Assembly: GCA_009760855.2 (NCBI GenBank)
Contig: WPIO01000004.1
Coordinates: 8,164,501 to 8,228,500, forward strand
Direction: 5' to 3'
Source of the DNA: Cristatella mucedo
Taxonomy: Eukaryota > Bryozoa > Phylactolaemata > Cristatellidae
Length of the DNA: 64,000 bases
Position 1 is the stretch's first letter. Each line of letters opens with the position of its first letter. The position numbers and the translations under genes were made by a program. Below, piece by piece: positions 11,301 to 22,359 of this stretch. Under the pieces are notes generated by a model. It was given only the letters and a program-made list of their open reading frames with translations. It did no database searches and was not told the origin of the DNA.

Positions 11301-14300
11301 AATCCAGTGTGATTCAGAAACTGGAAAGGCTGACGCTCAAAATTGGCTCTGCCAGCATATCTCCAGTTGAATCAGCTCGAAATCTATGTGTCATGTTCCA
11401 ATGTGACCTCTCGTTAGACGACCACATCAGGTTCACAGTCAAGACATCCCGACTTGATTTCTGTAACTCGCTGCTTACTGGCCTACCGGCATGTGCAATC
11501 CGGCGATTACAGCTTGTGCAAAACTCTGCAGCTAGGCTTGTCTGTCGTGAACGTCGCAGTTGCCAAATCACACAACTTCTCACCGACCTGCACTGCCTCC
11601 CAGTCAAGCAACGGATGGACTTCAAGGTTTTGTCGCTCACCGTTAGGTCACTTCATTCTTTAGCTCCAGCCTATCTCTCAGATCTACTCTCTCAGCAGGT
11701 CAAGCATCGTACCAACAGCTTTTCGGAATCCAGCAGTTTACCACTACCTCGTACAAACCTCAAATCCTTTGGAGACCGTGCATTTAGTTCGCATGCTCCC
11801 AAAGCCTGGAACTCCCTCCCGACTTGCGTCAGAACATCCCCTGACTTGACCACATTTAAAAAGAACTTAAAACCACCTATTTAGGACAGCATTTAGTGGG
11901 TCCCTGTGATTCGTGCTTCATGTGCTTATGTGTGCTGACACTGTGCATGCTGACACTAACCACACTTGCATGCCGACCGTGTGCATGTCGCCCCTAACCA
12001 CGTTGTTCATGTTGTTTAACAAGCATGATATCACTCACGATTCAATAGTGTTTCCCTTTTCAGCAAATGTAAAGCACCTAGGAAGAGATTGAGTTCTCTG
12101 AGGGGGCTTAATCAAGTGCATTATTATTATTATATTAGATCTAGCTCTGATCTAGTCTAGATGTAGCTGTGATCTAGTCTAGATCTAGCTCTGATCTAGT
12201 CTGGTTCTAGCTCTGATCTAGTCTAGATCTAGCTCAGATCTCAGTGTCGTGTAATCTCTGCTTCCCTTTCTTACTGCCGCAGCTGCAAAAAAGGATTTTT
12301 TCTTTCTTTAAGGCGCATCAGAATTGCCAGCCTCTGGTTTCTGCTTTGCCTATCTTCTCACGATTGTCATTTAAAGCCTGTCTCTTTGAAATCATTCGGG
12401 AAGAGTCATGTAGCTTTTTTTGGGCTAAAGTGATTTGCTGCCCAGCCACCCAATTTTTAGAATCTGCCACCGTGTGTGACTGTAAGCCATTATCACGGTG
12501 TCGTCATTCCTTTATTACTACAGCCCTGTTGGGTTTCCTCGCTAGCTTCAATTATTTGCTTCACTAGCTGGTGGCCTCTCTTACGAAGGGCGTGCAGCAT
12601 CAGTAATGCTTGCCCGATGACATTTGGACAGTGTTTTACTCGCTCGCTCGGCCTGGCCTAGTCTGTTGGTAGAGTTTAGTCGTACCTGTATTGTTTTGTA
12701 TTTGTGTCTTAGGGTCATAGGGGCTTGGAAGGGTAGTGAGAGCTATTGTGCAGAGCAACTGCCATCCTTTCCTTGTCTGATTCATGAAGTTTGTGGGCTT
12801 CGACCCTTTTCGATGCCCCCTGCTTTTTGGTAGACGAAAGCATGCCTTGTTGTGTCTCTGGTGCAACTCATTATCTTGAGCTCCTGTAATCTCACCTAGG
12901 CATATCAGGCACATTGTCAGTGTCACATTGATTTAGGTCCTATCTCAGTGGTAGAATTCAAAGAGTCAATAGAAAATGGTCATCCAGCAAACCTTTGAAG
13001 TGTCAATATTTGGTGCCACAGGGACTCTTTGAGGTTCACTTCTTTTTACAAAAATTTATATTCTCTTTTTGTCGATATTATCGTCAAGCACAATCGAGGC
13101 TTTCATTATTATGCAGATGACATGCCGGAGCTGATATCCCGTAGGGCTCTAGTCCACGACCTTGGATGTTAAAGGCAAGCACTTTACGAATGGGCCTAAA
13201 CATCATTGTGCTTTGATCCTTAATTGCCTTCCAGCACCTCAAGCTCTCACAGCTCCCTTGCAGAAACTATAGCTGACATTTGCTTTTGGAGGGCAGCAAT
13301 TTTTCTCAAATTTAATGGCAACAAACCCAACTTATGGGCAACCAAATGTTACTCAGAAACTGGAAAGCAGAACCCTCAAAATCGTCTCGACCAGCATATC
13401 TCCTTTAGCCTCTACATGGAATTGGGGTGTCCATCTTGTTCGAAAATGACTTTTAATTTATATTAGCATATCAGCTTCACAGACGTGTCTGCCTACTTTC
13501 AGCTAGCCACATTGCAGAAACTCGGGCTAGCTTAGTTAAGGATACCACAGCCAAGCTGGTACATTCATTTTGACACCCATTCTCGGTTTCTGTAACTCAC
13601 TACTTGTAGGTAAGTCTTACCGTCTGTGCTATTAGGTGCTTACAGTTGGTGCACGACTTGCAAATGGGGATAGGTTCTCTCGTCCTCTGACACTAATCGA
13701 TGCCTTAGCTGACATGCTGGCGAAAAAACTAGTCAATCGGTTGGGTGAGGTGAGTCTTCACCATCTGCAATCACGTTTTTTACATAACTCTTTGTAGCGA
13801 CCTTGTAGTCGAGACTGAGATCCTGCTTGCTTGCGCACCACTGCTGCCTATCAAAGTTCTGTGTGGTTCGTGCAGCTAATTAAAAAAGAAGGTATACATC
13901 AAAGAGTGGCTTAACCAGCAGCCTTGTTTTTTATGTAGCAGCAGAAGAGTTAGGGCAGCTTTCACTCGGCTCGCAGTCTGCAGTAGAGAACTGCAGGCTG
14001 CTGGACTCGAGAACCCCGACCTTAGTCACAAGCGCAAACACCGCTTGCTTGTCACTCTCTGTATGCTTAGCAGTCATACTGCATTGACGGTCACTCGTGG
14101 TTTAAGGTCTTACCAATCGATGCTGCTTGCTGCATCTTCTCTTTTAAGCCAGTCTGTGCAAGGACTCGCCTGACCACTTGGCAGTCGTGGATTATGCCGA
14201 ATTCTAATGACTCGAGAGGCATTGCTAACACTCGGTCGATTACCTCAGTCTGTACTGCTTCACTCTTGCGACGCTTACCCCCCTCCTCAATCCTCACCCG

Positions 14301-15624
14301 TAGGCCACAGGTGGCCCGTGAGTAGACTCCAGCTGCCTATCAAATAGCTAAGCTATCAAATTTGGCCGACTTCGATCGCTCAAGGGCTCCTCTTGGCCAG
14401 CTGATAACACAGGCCTGGTAGTTCCTTGTGACCTCCTCACCCCCCCCCAGACCTGTGGCTCAGCTTGGTGAATTTCTGAACAATCGGGCCTATGGTGACT
14501 AGGTACTTTGGATTACTCAGCTAGTCAAGTATAAGAGACTGCCGTTGTATTACCGAGCTATGTCAAGGGCCCCCTCGAGAGCCAAAACTTTCAGCTTTCT
14601 AATTATTCTCAACGGAGGTCGTGGGTCATAGTGAATCGCATTCATGTCCACTCGGCACTCATGACTATGTAGGCATCTCGTCTTTGATCCTATGCTTAAA
14701 GCGGCTGATCAAATCAGCTCGATGTTAGCTTATCTTGAAGAAAGTGAGTTGATCACCAATGACTTCGCATAGATTGCAAATGTCTACCGACGTGCCGGCA
14801 AGCCTGTGTATAGGTGTTGTTCGGACTCGGCTGACAGCTGATATGTGGGGCGTGAAAGAGCCCAGTTACAGCTTAGAGCAATACACATTGAGCAATATCG
14901 TACTCAGCCCAAATTGGTGCAGCCGAATGTCACATATGGCCGGTTGCATGCGTTCGTCGTTACCGAGACTATGTGGCTGTAAAGTATCTTTGGAAAAGCA
15001 TGTTAGTACAGCTTTTTTGTGCATTAGGCCAACAACTGCTCAAGGTTACTTGACATGGGGGGGCTGGTATCCTTCTAGCCAAAATGAAAGCATTGTAAGC
15101 CACACCTGCTGTTTGATCTCGTCTATGGTCGAATGTCTCCAGGTATTATGTGCTTGTGAAGAATGTTTAGGGCATGCTGCCAGTGCTGCATTATTAAGGC
15201 CACAGCCAAGTGTGAAATTGGACGGAGGCTCGAGATTAGCAAATTTGCCGTGCGCTATAGTATCAACAAATATTGAGGTACTGGATCGATGGCCCCAGCA
15301 GCTGGATCTGACCAGCGACGAAAGACCACCAATGCCAGGGGTGACCGGCTCATTAAAACAGCTACAGCTGCAGAACAGAACCACCACACTTCGAGACCTT
15401 GCACAGTCATATGAAGGCACGATCGATGTTAATATAAAGATATGTGAGGCTGGCTAAAAGTGGCATCTTCAGGCTGGTTGCAAAACCCGAGTGTATGCTT
15501 ACCAGCCACCATAAAGCAGACTGCGGTGGTGCCTTAGCTGATAAGGAAGGTCATTAAGAATCATGGTGGAGTGACCTATTACTAAACGCAGACATTCCCG
15601 TAGCATATGTATCGTTAGTGGAAT

Positions 15625-15707
<83 letters not shown>

Positions 15708-15881
15708 TTGTTGTGCGCAATTCTAGGTTGCTTGGTATCGTAGAAAATCCTTTTGTTACCAGAACAGAGTAGTCATCACAGCACCTGTGGCCATACTGCG
15801 AGAATTTCTTTTTCGTGAGTGTTGATGGCCTTGCACCAACGAGAAAAGAGAAATTATATATTTTATATGTATATATAAATA

Positions 15882-15931
<50 letters not shown>

Positions 15932-18900
15932 AGTGTGCGCGCACGCGTAATAATAATAATGCACTTGATAAAGCGCCCTCAGAGAACTCAATCTCTTTCT
16001 AGGCACTTTACATTTGCTGCAAGGGAAATGCGATTGAATGGTGAGTAATATCATACTTGATGAACAACATGAATAACATGGTTAGGGGTGACATGCACAG
16101 GGTCAGCATGCAAGTGTGGTTAGTGGCAGCATGCACAGTGTCAGCACGCACAAGCACATGAAGGACGAATCACAGGGACCCACTAAATGCTGTCCTAAAT
16201 AGGTGTTTTAAGTTCTTTTTAAATGTGGTCAAGTCAGGGGATGTTCTGACGCAAATCGGAAGTGAGTTCCAGGCTTTGGGAGCATACAAACTAAATGCAC
16301 TGTCTCCAAAGGACTTGAGGTTTGTACGGGGTATTTGTAGACTGTTGGATTCCGAAAAGCAGCAACAAAAATTTGGTCCTGCATACTTGACTGGTGCAGC
16401 ATATAAGGTCGTAGTTGCATTGTCCAACTATCTTTCGGTTGTTGGCTGCACCTGAAAACTGCTGGATATGTTGAAGCGAATCCAGGCGAATGCAACGCTG
16501 ATTGTGCCGCTGCCAATAGGTTTGTTGCTGTTGTCGCCACTCGAGTCTCGTCGCTCGTCGCTGTGTGAGGCTGTCGCAGCTCCGTGCCTATGGCTTGATC
16601 GCTCTCACTGTGCCAGCAGCATCTCTGCCCTAGTCATATCCACACCCTCGAACAAGGGCGAAAGCAGACCAGTCGCCTCTCGACGTGCAACCTTGCCGGC
16701 CCCTAGGATACGATTGTTGGCGTCTGAGGTCCAGTCCTTGTCCAGCGTCATCGACGAGACCTCGGCTGCAGCCACTTGTCTTGCAACCCGGTAGCACTCG
16801 GTTTTCACTTCTGCATGTGTGCCGTGTCACCCCGTGCGGCCATTGCTAGTGCCCGTGTTGCGAGGGAAGGGTGCTCACTTGGTCTGATTCGTATATGAGC
16901 CGGTGCTCGCGCCCACGGCTCGAACTGGCACCTTCAGGCGGCCACGACGACTTCACGTCGTGGGGAGCCGACGAGGAAGCCGAGGTGCTCGCAGCTTTGC
17001 CGCCACGCCACCTGCTCGACGGACTCCTTCAGGAGAACGCGCAGCTGAGACAGGAGCTGAACCGGCTCGCCCCGCACTCCACCCGGCTGTCTGAGCTCAT
17101 CAACGTGAGTTCTCAAGCAGCGTGAGGCGTGCGCAAGGCATCGTCCGCGCGTGAAACCATTCGCGTGCCGCTCGGCGTGTGCAACTGCGCAGTGCACTAA
17201 ATCGTAAGCGAGGTGCGAGTCGCGCCGTAGCTGCAGCCACGCTGGCCGCTCAATGTGGCACCAAAGATCGGGCATTCCGTGGAGCTGCACGGTCGAAGTG
17301 GTGCTGCCGCTGCTGCTACCGTGCGTTCGATTGGCCTTCCCTAAGCTCGCACGCAGTCTTGCATGCCATCTTGCCGCTGCTTCGATCGACCCATTGCCAG
17401 CTTCGCCGGTGTCGCCCTCCCGTTGCAGCGCGAGTCGAGCAATGCCTCGCTGCTGGACCGGCAGCGCGGCGAGATCGAGCGCCTGTCGGGCGAGCTGAGG
17501 CAGCAGGAGGCCGTGCTCAGCGGCTCCGCCGACGATCGCCTCGCCGAGCTGGGACGGCTGGGCGCCGAGCGGGCGCTGCTTCGCGAGCAGCTGCGCTGCG
17601 TTACGGACGAGTGCATGGTCCTGCGTACGACCTGCGTCGCCACCTGCTCCTCGGTGCCGCCGCTGGCGCCACTGCACCCGCACGGCGGGCAGCAGGTACG
17701 TCGTCGGTCATGTGCTGGACGACAGGCCTCGCTGGTTTGGCCTAGCGGTTAAGATGCTTGCCTTTAACGACCGAGGTCAAGGTCAATGCGACTATATTTG
17801 AGGTCGTGGGCTCGAGCCCCGTGGCATACGTGAAGTGCTCGAATAGAGATTAAGTTTTCTGAGGGCACCGTGCAAATGAATTATACATTTTTTTTCCAAC
17901 TTGTTCGGGTCTCCTCGGCGGCTGCCTTGTGCCAGATCGAGTGGCCTTGGCTGCCGGGTGGCACAACCATTGACCGGTTTGCTGCAGGAAGCCAGTACTG
18001 ATCAGCTTCGCTGTCTGCTTCAGGAGCAGAAAGTTGTGGAGCTAGAGCAGCAGCTGAGCGCGCAGCACAAGGAGCACGAGGTAGGTTGGTGCGCCGAGTT
18101 GACTTGCTGTGTCACTCGTTTGTAGATATAATCTAGCATCATGTCGTGCAAGCAGAGCTGAACTCGTTTTAAATTTCACTTTGATTTGTGAAGTGTTGGC
18201 CAAGTCATGGAATTTTGAAGGCATATTAAGCTACTGAAAATGAAGGGGAAAAAAGTCACAAGTAAATATAAAAATAAAAGTCACAAGCATAAAAGTCACA
18301 AGCATGCTATAAAAGTCGCAAGCATGCACCTCAACAAGCTTCACACATGTACCTCGATCTACCAAAGTTCAACAGGTTGGCACACAAGTCACATATGTTG
18401 CCGAGATGAATAGACTTTTATTTCTCGATATATTTCTTCCGGTTTACATCCGGGTTAGGCAAGGTTTGCATAATCGTTTTTTCTTTCCCCCACGCGTCTT
18501 CAGAACTTCTGATCCCATTTCTAGCATGTTTGTCTTTAGAAAGGTACCCTAAACAATAAATCGTTAATATGTGATGATTTATGTTATCGTGATTGCAAGT
18601 GAGTAGTTCGTATGTAAGACCGTTATAATTTGGGGCGCGACTGCCTGTGCACCAGTTTGTATGCAAGTTGTGATAACTTGAAGTGCCTTGCTACACTCCA
18701 AATCTGATTTTGGAAATTTTCAGCCGACCTTTTTTTCTCGTCATAGTGAAGACATTTACACCATCACGACCCACCTCTCCTTTTCCAGATGGAAGTGCCT
18801 GATGGCTTAGCATAGTTGGCAGACGCCAGTGACTACTAGCACTCCTGTACTAAAATCCGTGCGCCAATCTTAGGCTGCCCTGTGTTGCCAGCATGCATGC

Positions 18901-20266
18901 CACAGATATCCCGCACCATTATCCACGGGTGCAGCTGCCGTTGTCGACACCACTGAGAAGCAGTGACCGTGTTGACGGCCAAACGTTTTGCTGTAGGCAA
19001 CTGTTGCCGAAAAGCAGCTGCTGGCCACCAAGCTGGGCGAAGCGGAGAACGACATCTCTGCTCTGAAGTACCAGATCACCGTCTTCCAGGAGGACTACGC
19101 AGCAGAGCGGCAGAGGAGAGCTGACTCGTCAGTCGCTGCTTCCTCTTTGGCCTTTGCTGCTGCATCTCGTCCGGCCCAGGGCCATGGTGGCCAGGTTGAC
19201 GCGCCGACACATGATTCCCGTGTGGCCGGCAGAGCCAATGTGAGCTTCTGGCCTGCTGGCAGCCTGGTCACCTGCACTGCCACGTCGCTTGAGCACAGCG
19301 TCTTCGACAAATCGGACCGAACACTTGCGCGACCACTCTCGAGTGGCGGAAGTTACTTGCACTCGGTCTGGCCGCCTGCCTACTTTCTTTCCTTCCTTCT
19401 TTTCTGTCCTTCTTTTCTGTCCTTCTTTTCGTTTCACCTTACTTCCTTTCTTTCTCTCCCCCTCTGTTCCTTCCTTCCTCCCTTCAGTCCTTCCGTCCGT
19501 GCATCCTTCCTTGCTTCCTCTCTCCCTCACTCCCTTCCTTCCTTCATTCGCTGTTGGTTGCCAGCTTGCGCTTTTCTTGCTGAGACCTAGCTAATTCTTG
19601 TAGCCTCCGGATCGGCAGTCGTCCAGACTGCATGTGTCTGCTGGGCGTCTCGAGCAAACGCCATCCGAGTCGGACTGGCAGCAGCAGCACCATTGGCAGC
19701 CACGTCCGACGGCGGGCGACGGCGATTTGCGAAGCCTGCCAGCAGCCAGCTCAGGCAGCCAGGCGAGCGTTGGCGCCCGCTTTTCCGGACGAGCCACAGC
19801 TGTGGAGGCCACTACTGCTGCGGTGGCAGCCACGCAGCGGCTCGTCACTTGCGGCAGCAGTCCAGGTGGCAGACTCCTCTTCCAGCCGCAGTCGGCTGCG
19901 GCGATGGACCGCGCTCCTGCGGACGGGGCCGCTGCCACCGCAGCAGTCCAGCCTCAGCCTCTGCTTTCGTGGCCGATCGCTGCTGGCAGCAGCGCCGGCG
20001 CTGCGGTTGCAGCGCCAACTCAGCCGGCATGCGCCACTGGCCGCGATCACCCGACTTTTCCTCGCCACGATGCCCATCCTGTGAAGGCGAGCCCGCCGGG
20101 TGGAGCAGTGGCTACGGCAGCTCAAGCCGCGGCGGGCAGGCAGCAGCAGCAGCAGCTGCCGCAGCCTTACGCTGTGTGCCAGCAGTGCAACGCCAGGATC
20201 GACAATCAGCGGCAGCTGCTCGAGCACTACGACAGCTGTGCCGCCCTCCCTCCCCCGCAGCACTGA
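8396..20266 (+). CDS. NEMO/optineurin-type ubiquitin-binding coiled-coil protein (5' partial)
   Basis: Exons seen: 8396-8555, 9761-9861, 16938-17104, 17429-17695, 17988-18080, 18997-19239, 19604-20266. All junctions are AG/GT and the phases close, giving about 564 residues. The first exon, with the start codon, is not found. The protein is mostly coiled coil (for example LIRHLKAENEKLR, then LQSENKLLKEDC, then LLQENAQLRQELNRL). At 19063-19123 lies a UBAN-like motif, LKYQITVFQEDYAAERQRR, matching the Q-x3-Y-x2-DF-x2-ER pattern of NEMO, optineurin and ABIN. A Gln/Ala/Pro-rich region follows, and the last 30 residues contain C-x2-C...H-x4-C (VCQQCNARI...LLEHYDSC), placed like the C-terminal zinc finger of NEMO and optineurin. 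In known members the UBAN binds linear or K63 ubiquitin, serving NF-kB signalling (NEMO) or selective autophagy (optineurin). The usual EK...L continuation of the UBAN is absent here. I cannot tell a NEMO from an optineurin orthologue, and no LIR motif was identified. Confidence 0.75.
10263..10312. repeat. minisatellite, GATCTAGTCTAGATCTAG type, left block
   Basis: About two copies of a 22-bp unit (CTCAGATCTAGTCTAGATCT). The same unit resumes at 12137 on the far side of the LINE-A copy, so the two blocks look like one array split by the insertion. Confidence 0.8.
10318..12134 (+). mobile_element. LINE-A non-LTR retrotransposon, degenerate RT copy
   Basis: This is the longest LINE-A copy in the window. 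It covers the linker before the RT domain, the whole RT core and the C-terminal region, then a 3' UTR ending in ATTATTATTATTAT. Recognisable RT blocks are SPLDPIPTVLLL, the palm block AAFDTIDHKVLLERL, VPQGSVLGPVLF and the catalytic box, which reads FYADYTQLY instead of FYADDTQLY. The frame shifts once between the part at 10374-10790 and the part at 10796-11884. The second catalytic Asp is lost, so this copy is dead. The endonuclease domain is missing (5' truncation). The type is CR1/L2/Rex-like by its RT blocks. It lies in the large intron of the NEMO-like gene. Confidence 0.85.
12135..12245. repeat. minisatellite, GATCTAGTCTAGATCTAG type, right block
   Basis: Four to five copies of a 22-bp unit (CTCTGATCTAGTCTAGATCT with small changes) start immediately after the LINE-A 3' tail. 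The unit matches the block at 10263-10312. Confidence 0.85.
12246..12925. other. intronic, nothing recognised
   Basis: The stretch between the minisatellite and the next LINE-A fragment holds overlapping short open frames only. No motif or repeat similarity was seen. Confidence 0.4.
12930..13610 (+). mobile_element. LINE-A RT fragment, strongly decayed
   Basis: Blocks of the LINE-A RT are readable across shifting frames: SYLSGR...RVN (near 12940), VPQG (near 13015), a remnant of VDIIVKHNRGFHYYADD around 13075-13120, and FLKFNGNKPNLW (near 13300-13340). A short reverse SINE-B fragment (about 13140-13200) interrupts it. It is older than the neighbouring copy at 10318. Confidence 0.7.
13140..13200 (-). 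repeat. SINE-B fragment nested in LINE-A
   Basis: GGGCTCTAGTCCACGACCTT, then GTTAAAGGCAAGCACTTTAC, corresponds in reverse to the GCTTGCCTTTAACGACCGAG and GTCGTGGGCTCGAGCCCC blocks of the SINE-B copy at 17729. Its position inside the RT remnant shows it inserted later. Confidence 0.55.
13900..13970 (-). repeat. SINE-A 3' fragment
   Basis: CAGCAGCCTTGTTTTTTATG, then TAGCAGCAGAAGAG and GGGCAGCTTTCACT, corresponds to the reverse of the SINE-A 3' half, as in the copy at 53405. The B-box part is missing. Confidence 0.55.
13971..15628. other. intronic region with a 232-codon unexplained ORF
   Basis: An ATG-started open frame of 232 codons runs from 14759 to 15457 (+). It contains 12 or more Cys residues but no spacing I can assign to a known finger and no transposase or RT block. 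A minus frame (15046-15420) overlaps it. It could be chance, a decayed transposon or a nested gene. Confidence 0.3.
15629..15704. repeat. (TA)n microsatellite
   Basis: About 37 uninterrupted TA units in the large intron of the NEMO-like gene. Confidence 0.95.
15884..15947. repeat. (TG)n / (CG)n microsatellite
   Basis: A run of about 20 TG units passes into CG and TGCG alternation. This purine-pyrimidine alternation is of the kind that can adopt Z-DNA. It abuts the 3' end of a reverse LINE-A copy. Confidence 0.9.
15948..16500 (-). mobile_element. LINE-A 3' fragment
   Basis: It opens with TAATAATAATGCACTTGATA and AAGCGCCCTCAGAGAAC, the reverse of the family 3' end. The minus frame 16170-16427 reads the ORF2 C-terminus, with blocks such as IPRTNLKSFGDSAF, APKAWNSLPICVRTSPDLTT and FKKNLKHLFRTAFSGS. 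This is well preserved and close to the copy at 10318. The upstream part of the element is lost. Confidence 0.85.
17729..17895 (+). repeat. SINE-B copy
   Basis: A tRNA-like head, TGGCCTAGCGGTTAAGATGC, fits an A box; GGTCGTGGGCTCGAGCCCC fits a B box. The tail GAATAGAGATTAAGTTTTCT, GAGGGCACCGTGCAAATGAA resembles the LINE-A 3' end and closes in a T-rich run. It sits in a 292-bp intron of the NEMO-like gene and makes up most of it. Confidence 0.85.
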
Positions 20267-20935
20267 CTCGGTTCGTCGGTGAAGCTGCCGGCGGCGCCGA
20301 GCGATGACGTTACCTGTTCGGCTGGCAGCGCTTGCTTCGCTGCCCGGAACTGGCGCGATCCGGCAGCGGCGGCGCGATCGAGGAGCGATCGGTAGGGCAT
20401 CCGGCCGAAGCACATCCACATCCGCCCCCACAGTGCTGCTGCTGCCGCCGCTGCCTGTCGCTGTCCCGAAGAGCTGCACGGCTGCAGTTGGAATCCCAGG
20501 CATACCAGATTCTAGCAGCAGTCGTGGCAGCAGCTCGTTTCGCCCATGTTTTGCACTCGGAGCAGCCAGCCTTTTTTTGCAGCCCTGTCCCTTGCCACCA
20601 GGCACTTTTTTCCCATTTTGTCGACTCTCACTCTCGGCTCAGCTGCGCTCAGCTTCACTCGCTGCCTCGGTCGCCATGCAAAGGCCAGACATGCAAGCTC
20701 GATGTCTGCTCACGGCTGTACGCGGTTCCCGCTGACCGACGGCACAGGCTGCTCGCGGCGCTGCTCAAGGCAGCCTGGCGCGCTCAAGGCAGCCGGCAAG
20801 CTTCGGCAGCAAAGCTTCCGCCGGCTACCAGGCTTCCGGTCTGCAGCTCAGTGCGCCTCTGAGCTCACTCCTCGGCTCTGCCTCGGCCCGTTGCGGTTAT
20901 TGAAAATTGAAAAAGCCTAGATTTAGCCGCAATAG
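20267..20935 (+). other. probable 3' UTR of the NEMO-like gene
   Basis: GC-rich sequence follows the stop codon at 20264-20266. Several overlapping open frames exist on both strands, as expected for this base composition, and none has a motif. No AATAAA is present; the A-rich AATTGAAAAAGCC near 20905 is the nearest weak candidate for the end of the transcript. Confidence 0.4.
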
Positions 20936-21690
20936 CGGTCCGAAATGCATTGATTGTAGCTCAGCAGGCTCGCTCGGTCGAGCAGCAAAATTGGATGGTG
21001 CTCCGATACCACGACTCACCGGAAGAGATGCCATGCGTTTAACCGAAATTATTACAAGGACGCTTTACCTATTGTAGCCTCGTTGGCTTGCTACATACTT
21101 TGGCTTCATCGGGTGGATTTTTTGCATTTTTCCTTAGCCGGCTACCTTGGTAATGGGTCGGGTTATAACAGAGTCAGGAGTTCCCAAGTCTGGATGCCAG
21201 TATTGAGCCACTGCCGGCCACGTTAGGTCATTAAAGAGTGGTGAGCAATGCCGCCAGTAACTGGAAATTATCCTCACCTGCCTGCACTTGCGTTGGTCGA
21301 ACAACTTACGTTGTCCTTTGCCGACAATTGACACCATGACAGCAGTGGCGCCGGGATAAGGTGCTCCATCTTAACGATTCTAGATATGGGTTTCCTTCAG
21401 CAAGCAGTATTCTTTATGCCTAACTGCAAGCAGTTGATTGTCACTGTGGGCCCAGTTGCATTCTTTTACATTTTTTGCTGTAACGCTGGTAAAATCAGAA
21501 GCTACTGGAATATTGTGCAGTTCTGCCCTACAGCATATGTCGAAGGTGAAGTTTCATGGTGGACATCGAGAAGTGGCAGGAGGAACTTCGGTTACTTTCG
21601 CATTCACTCTCACACGAGTGCCCTAGAGTTCGTGCATTGGTGGGCTATATCTTGAAATCCAGTCTTGTAGAGATATCCCCAAATGTGACG
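20936..21690. other. spacer, nothing recognised
   Basis: Short open frames (for example 21386-21655 +) lack motifs. TAGCTCAGCAGGCTCG near 20958 looks like a tRNA A box but no matching B box follows. Confidence 0.4.
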
Positions 21691-21694
21691 ATCG

Positions 21695-21842
21695 CTTTAC
21701 AAGCCGAGTTGGTTTGCAGCTGTGGTTAAGGTGCTCGCCCCGACCAAGGTTGTCGCGGGCTCGATCTCTGTAGCATGTGTGAAGCATCTGAATAGAGTTA
21801 GGCTTTCTTAGGGCGCTATACAAATGGGTTATATGTTGATAT
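21695..21842 (+). repeat. SINE-B copy
   Basis: GTGGTTAAGGTGCTCGCCCC, then TCGCGGGCTCGATCTCTG, then GAATAGAGTTAGGCTTTC and a TATACAAATGGGTTATAT end. The block order matches the copies at 17729 and 27888. Confidence 0.8.
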
Positions 21843-22359
21843 TGTTAAATCCTTTCAATACCTTTCATCATTGCAAGCGGAGAGCTGGGTAAATTAAATC
21901 TCGTCAAATCTTATTCATGCTCAACTATGGCTTCGAAGGAGAGGCGTTGTGGATTATCAAATATATCCATCGAACATGAACTAAGTGCTCAGCTTGATTT
22001 CGCTAGATTGATCGAAGCTTTTGCGAGCCGAAGAGTGTACCCTTTGTGTGAAACACTAAATAGCGTGAACTGTTTAACTTATTTTTATTTGTTTAATTTT
22101 TAAGTAGACATTAACTATGAATGAAAAGTAAGCTATCAAGTTTGAATGCAGGGGGCACACAATCGGACAAGTGGCAGTGGGTATCAGAAAGTTACACGAT
22201 AGCTCTGCTGTTGGGCAGCCAACACTAACTAATTCTTGCTCGTGGACCGCCTGTTGGACTTAACAGCGCAACAAATGGCTGACTGGCAACTGCTGAGGGC
22301 ATCCTTGGTCGTCCGACCCTCTGAAGCAGATCGGGTAACTTAAGGCAGTTGCAAATAAT

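Noticed and set aside
16903-17094. Alternative frame beginning MLAPTARTGTFRRPRRLHVV
   Set aside because: It is a shifted frame over the exon 16938-17104, whose own frame joins its neighbours in phase and keeps the heptad pattern.
17179-17745. 188-codon Arg/Ala-rich frame overlapping the coiled-coil exon
   Set aside because: It is a shifted frame over GC-rich DNA. The coiled-coil frame has matching splice sites and phase.
19147-19594. Pyrimidine-rich open frames after the UBAN exon (SFLPSFLPS-type)
   Set aside because: They run past the GTGAGC donor at 19240 into a TTCC-rich intron. Splicing from 19239 to 19604 keeps phase and reaches the zinc-finger exon.
19751-20605. 284-codon minus-strand frame opposite the last NEMO-like exon
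   Set aside because: It lies antisense to the exon with the C2HC finger. Its composition (Arg, Ser, Ala) mirrors the GC-rich sense codons and it shows no motif.
20950-21010. tRNA gene suggested by TAGCTCAGCAGG
   Set aside because: No B box or cloverleaf follows at the right distance.
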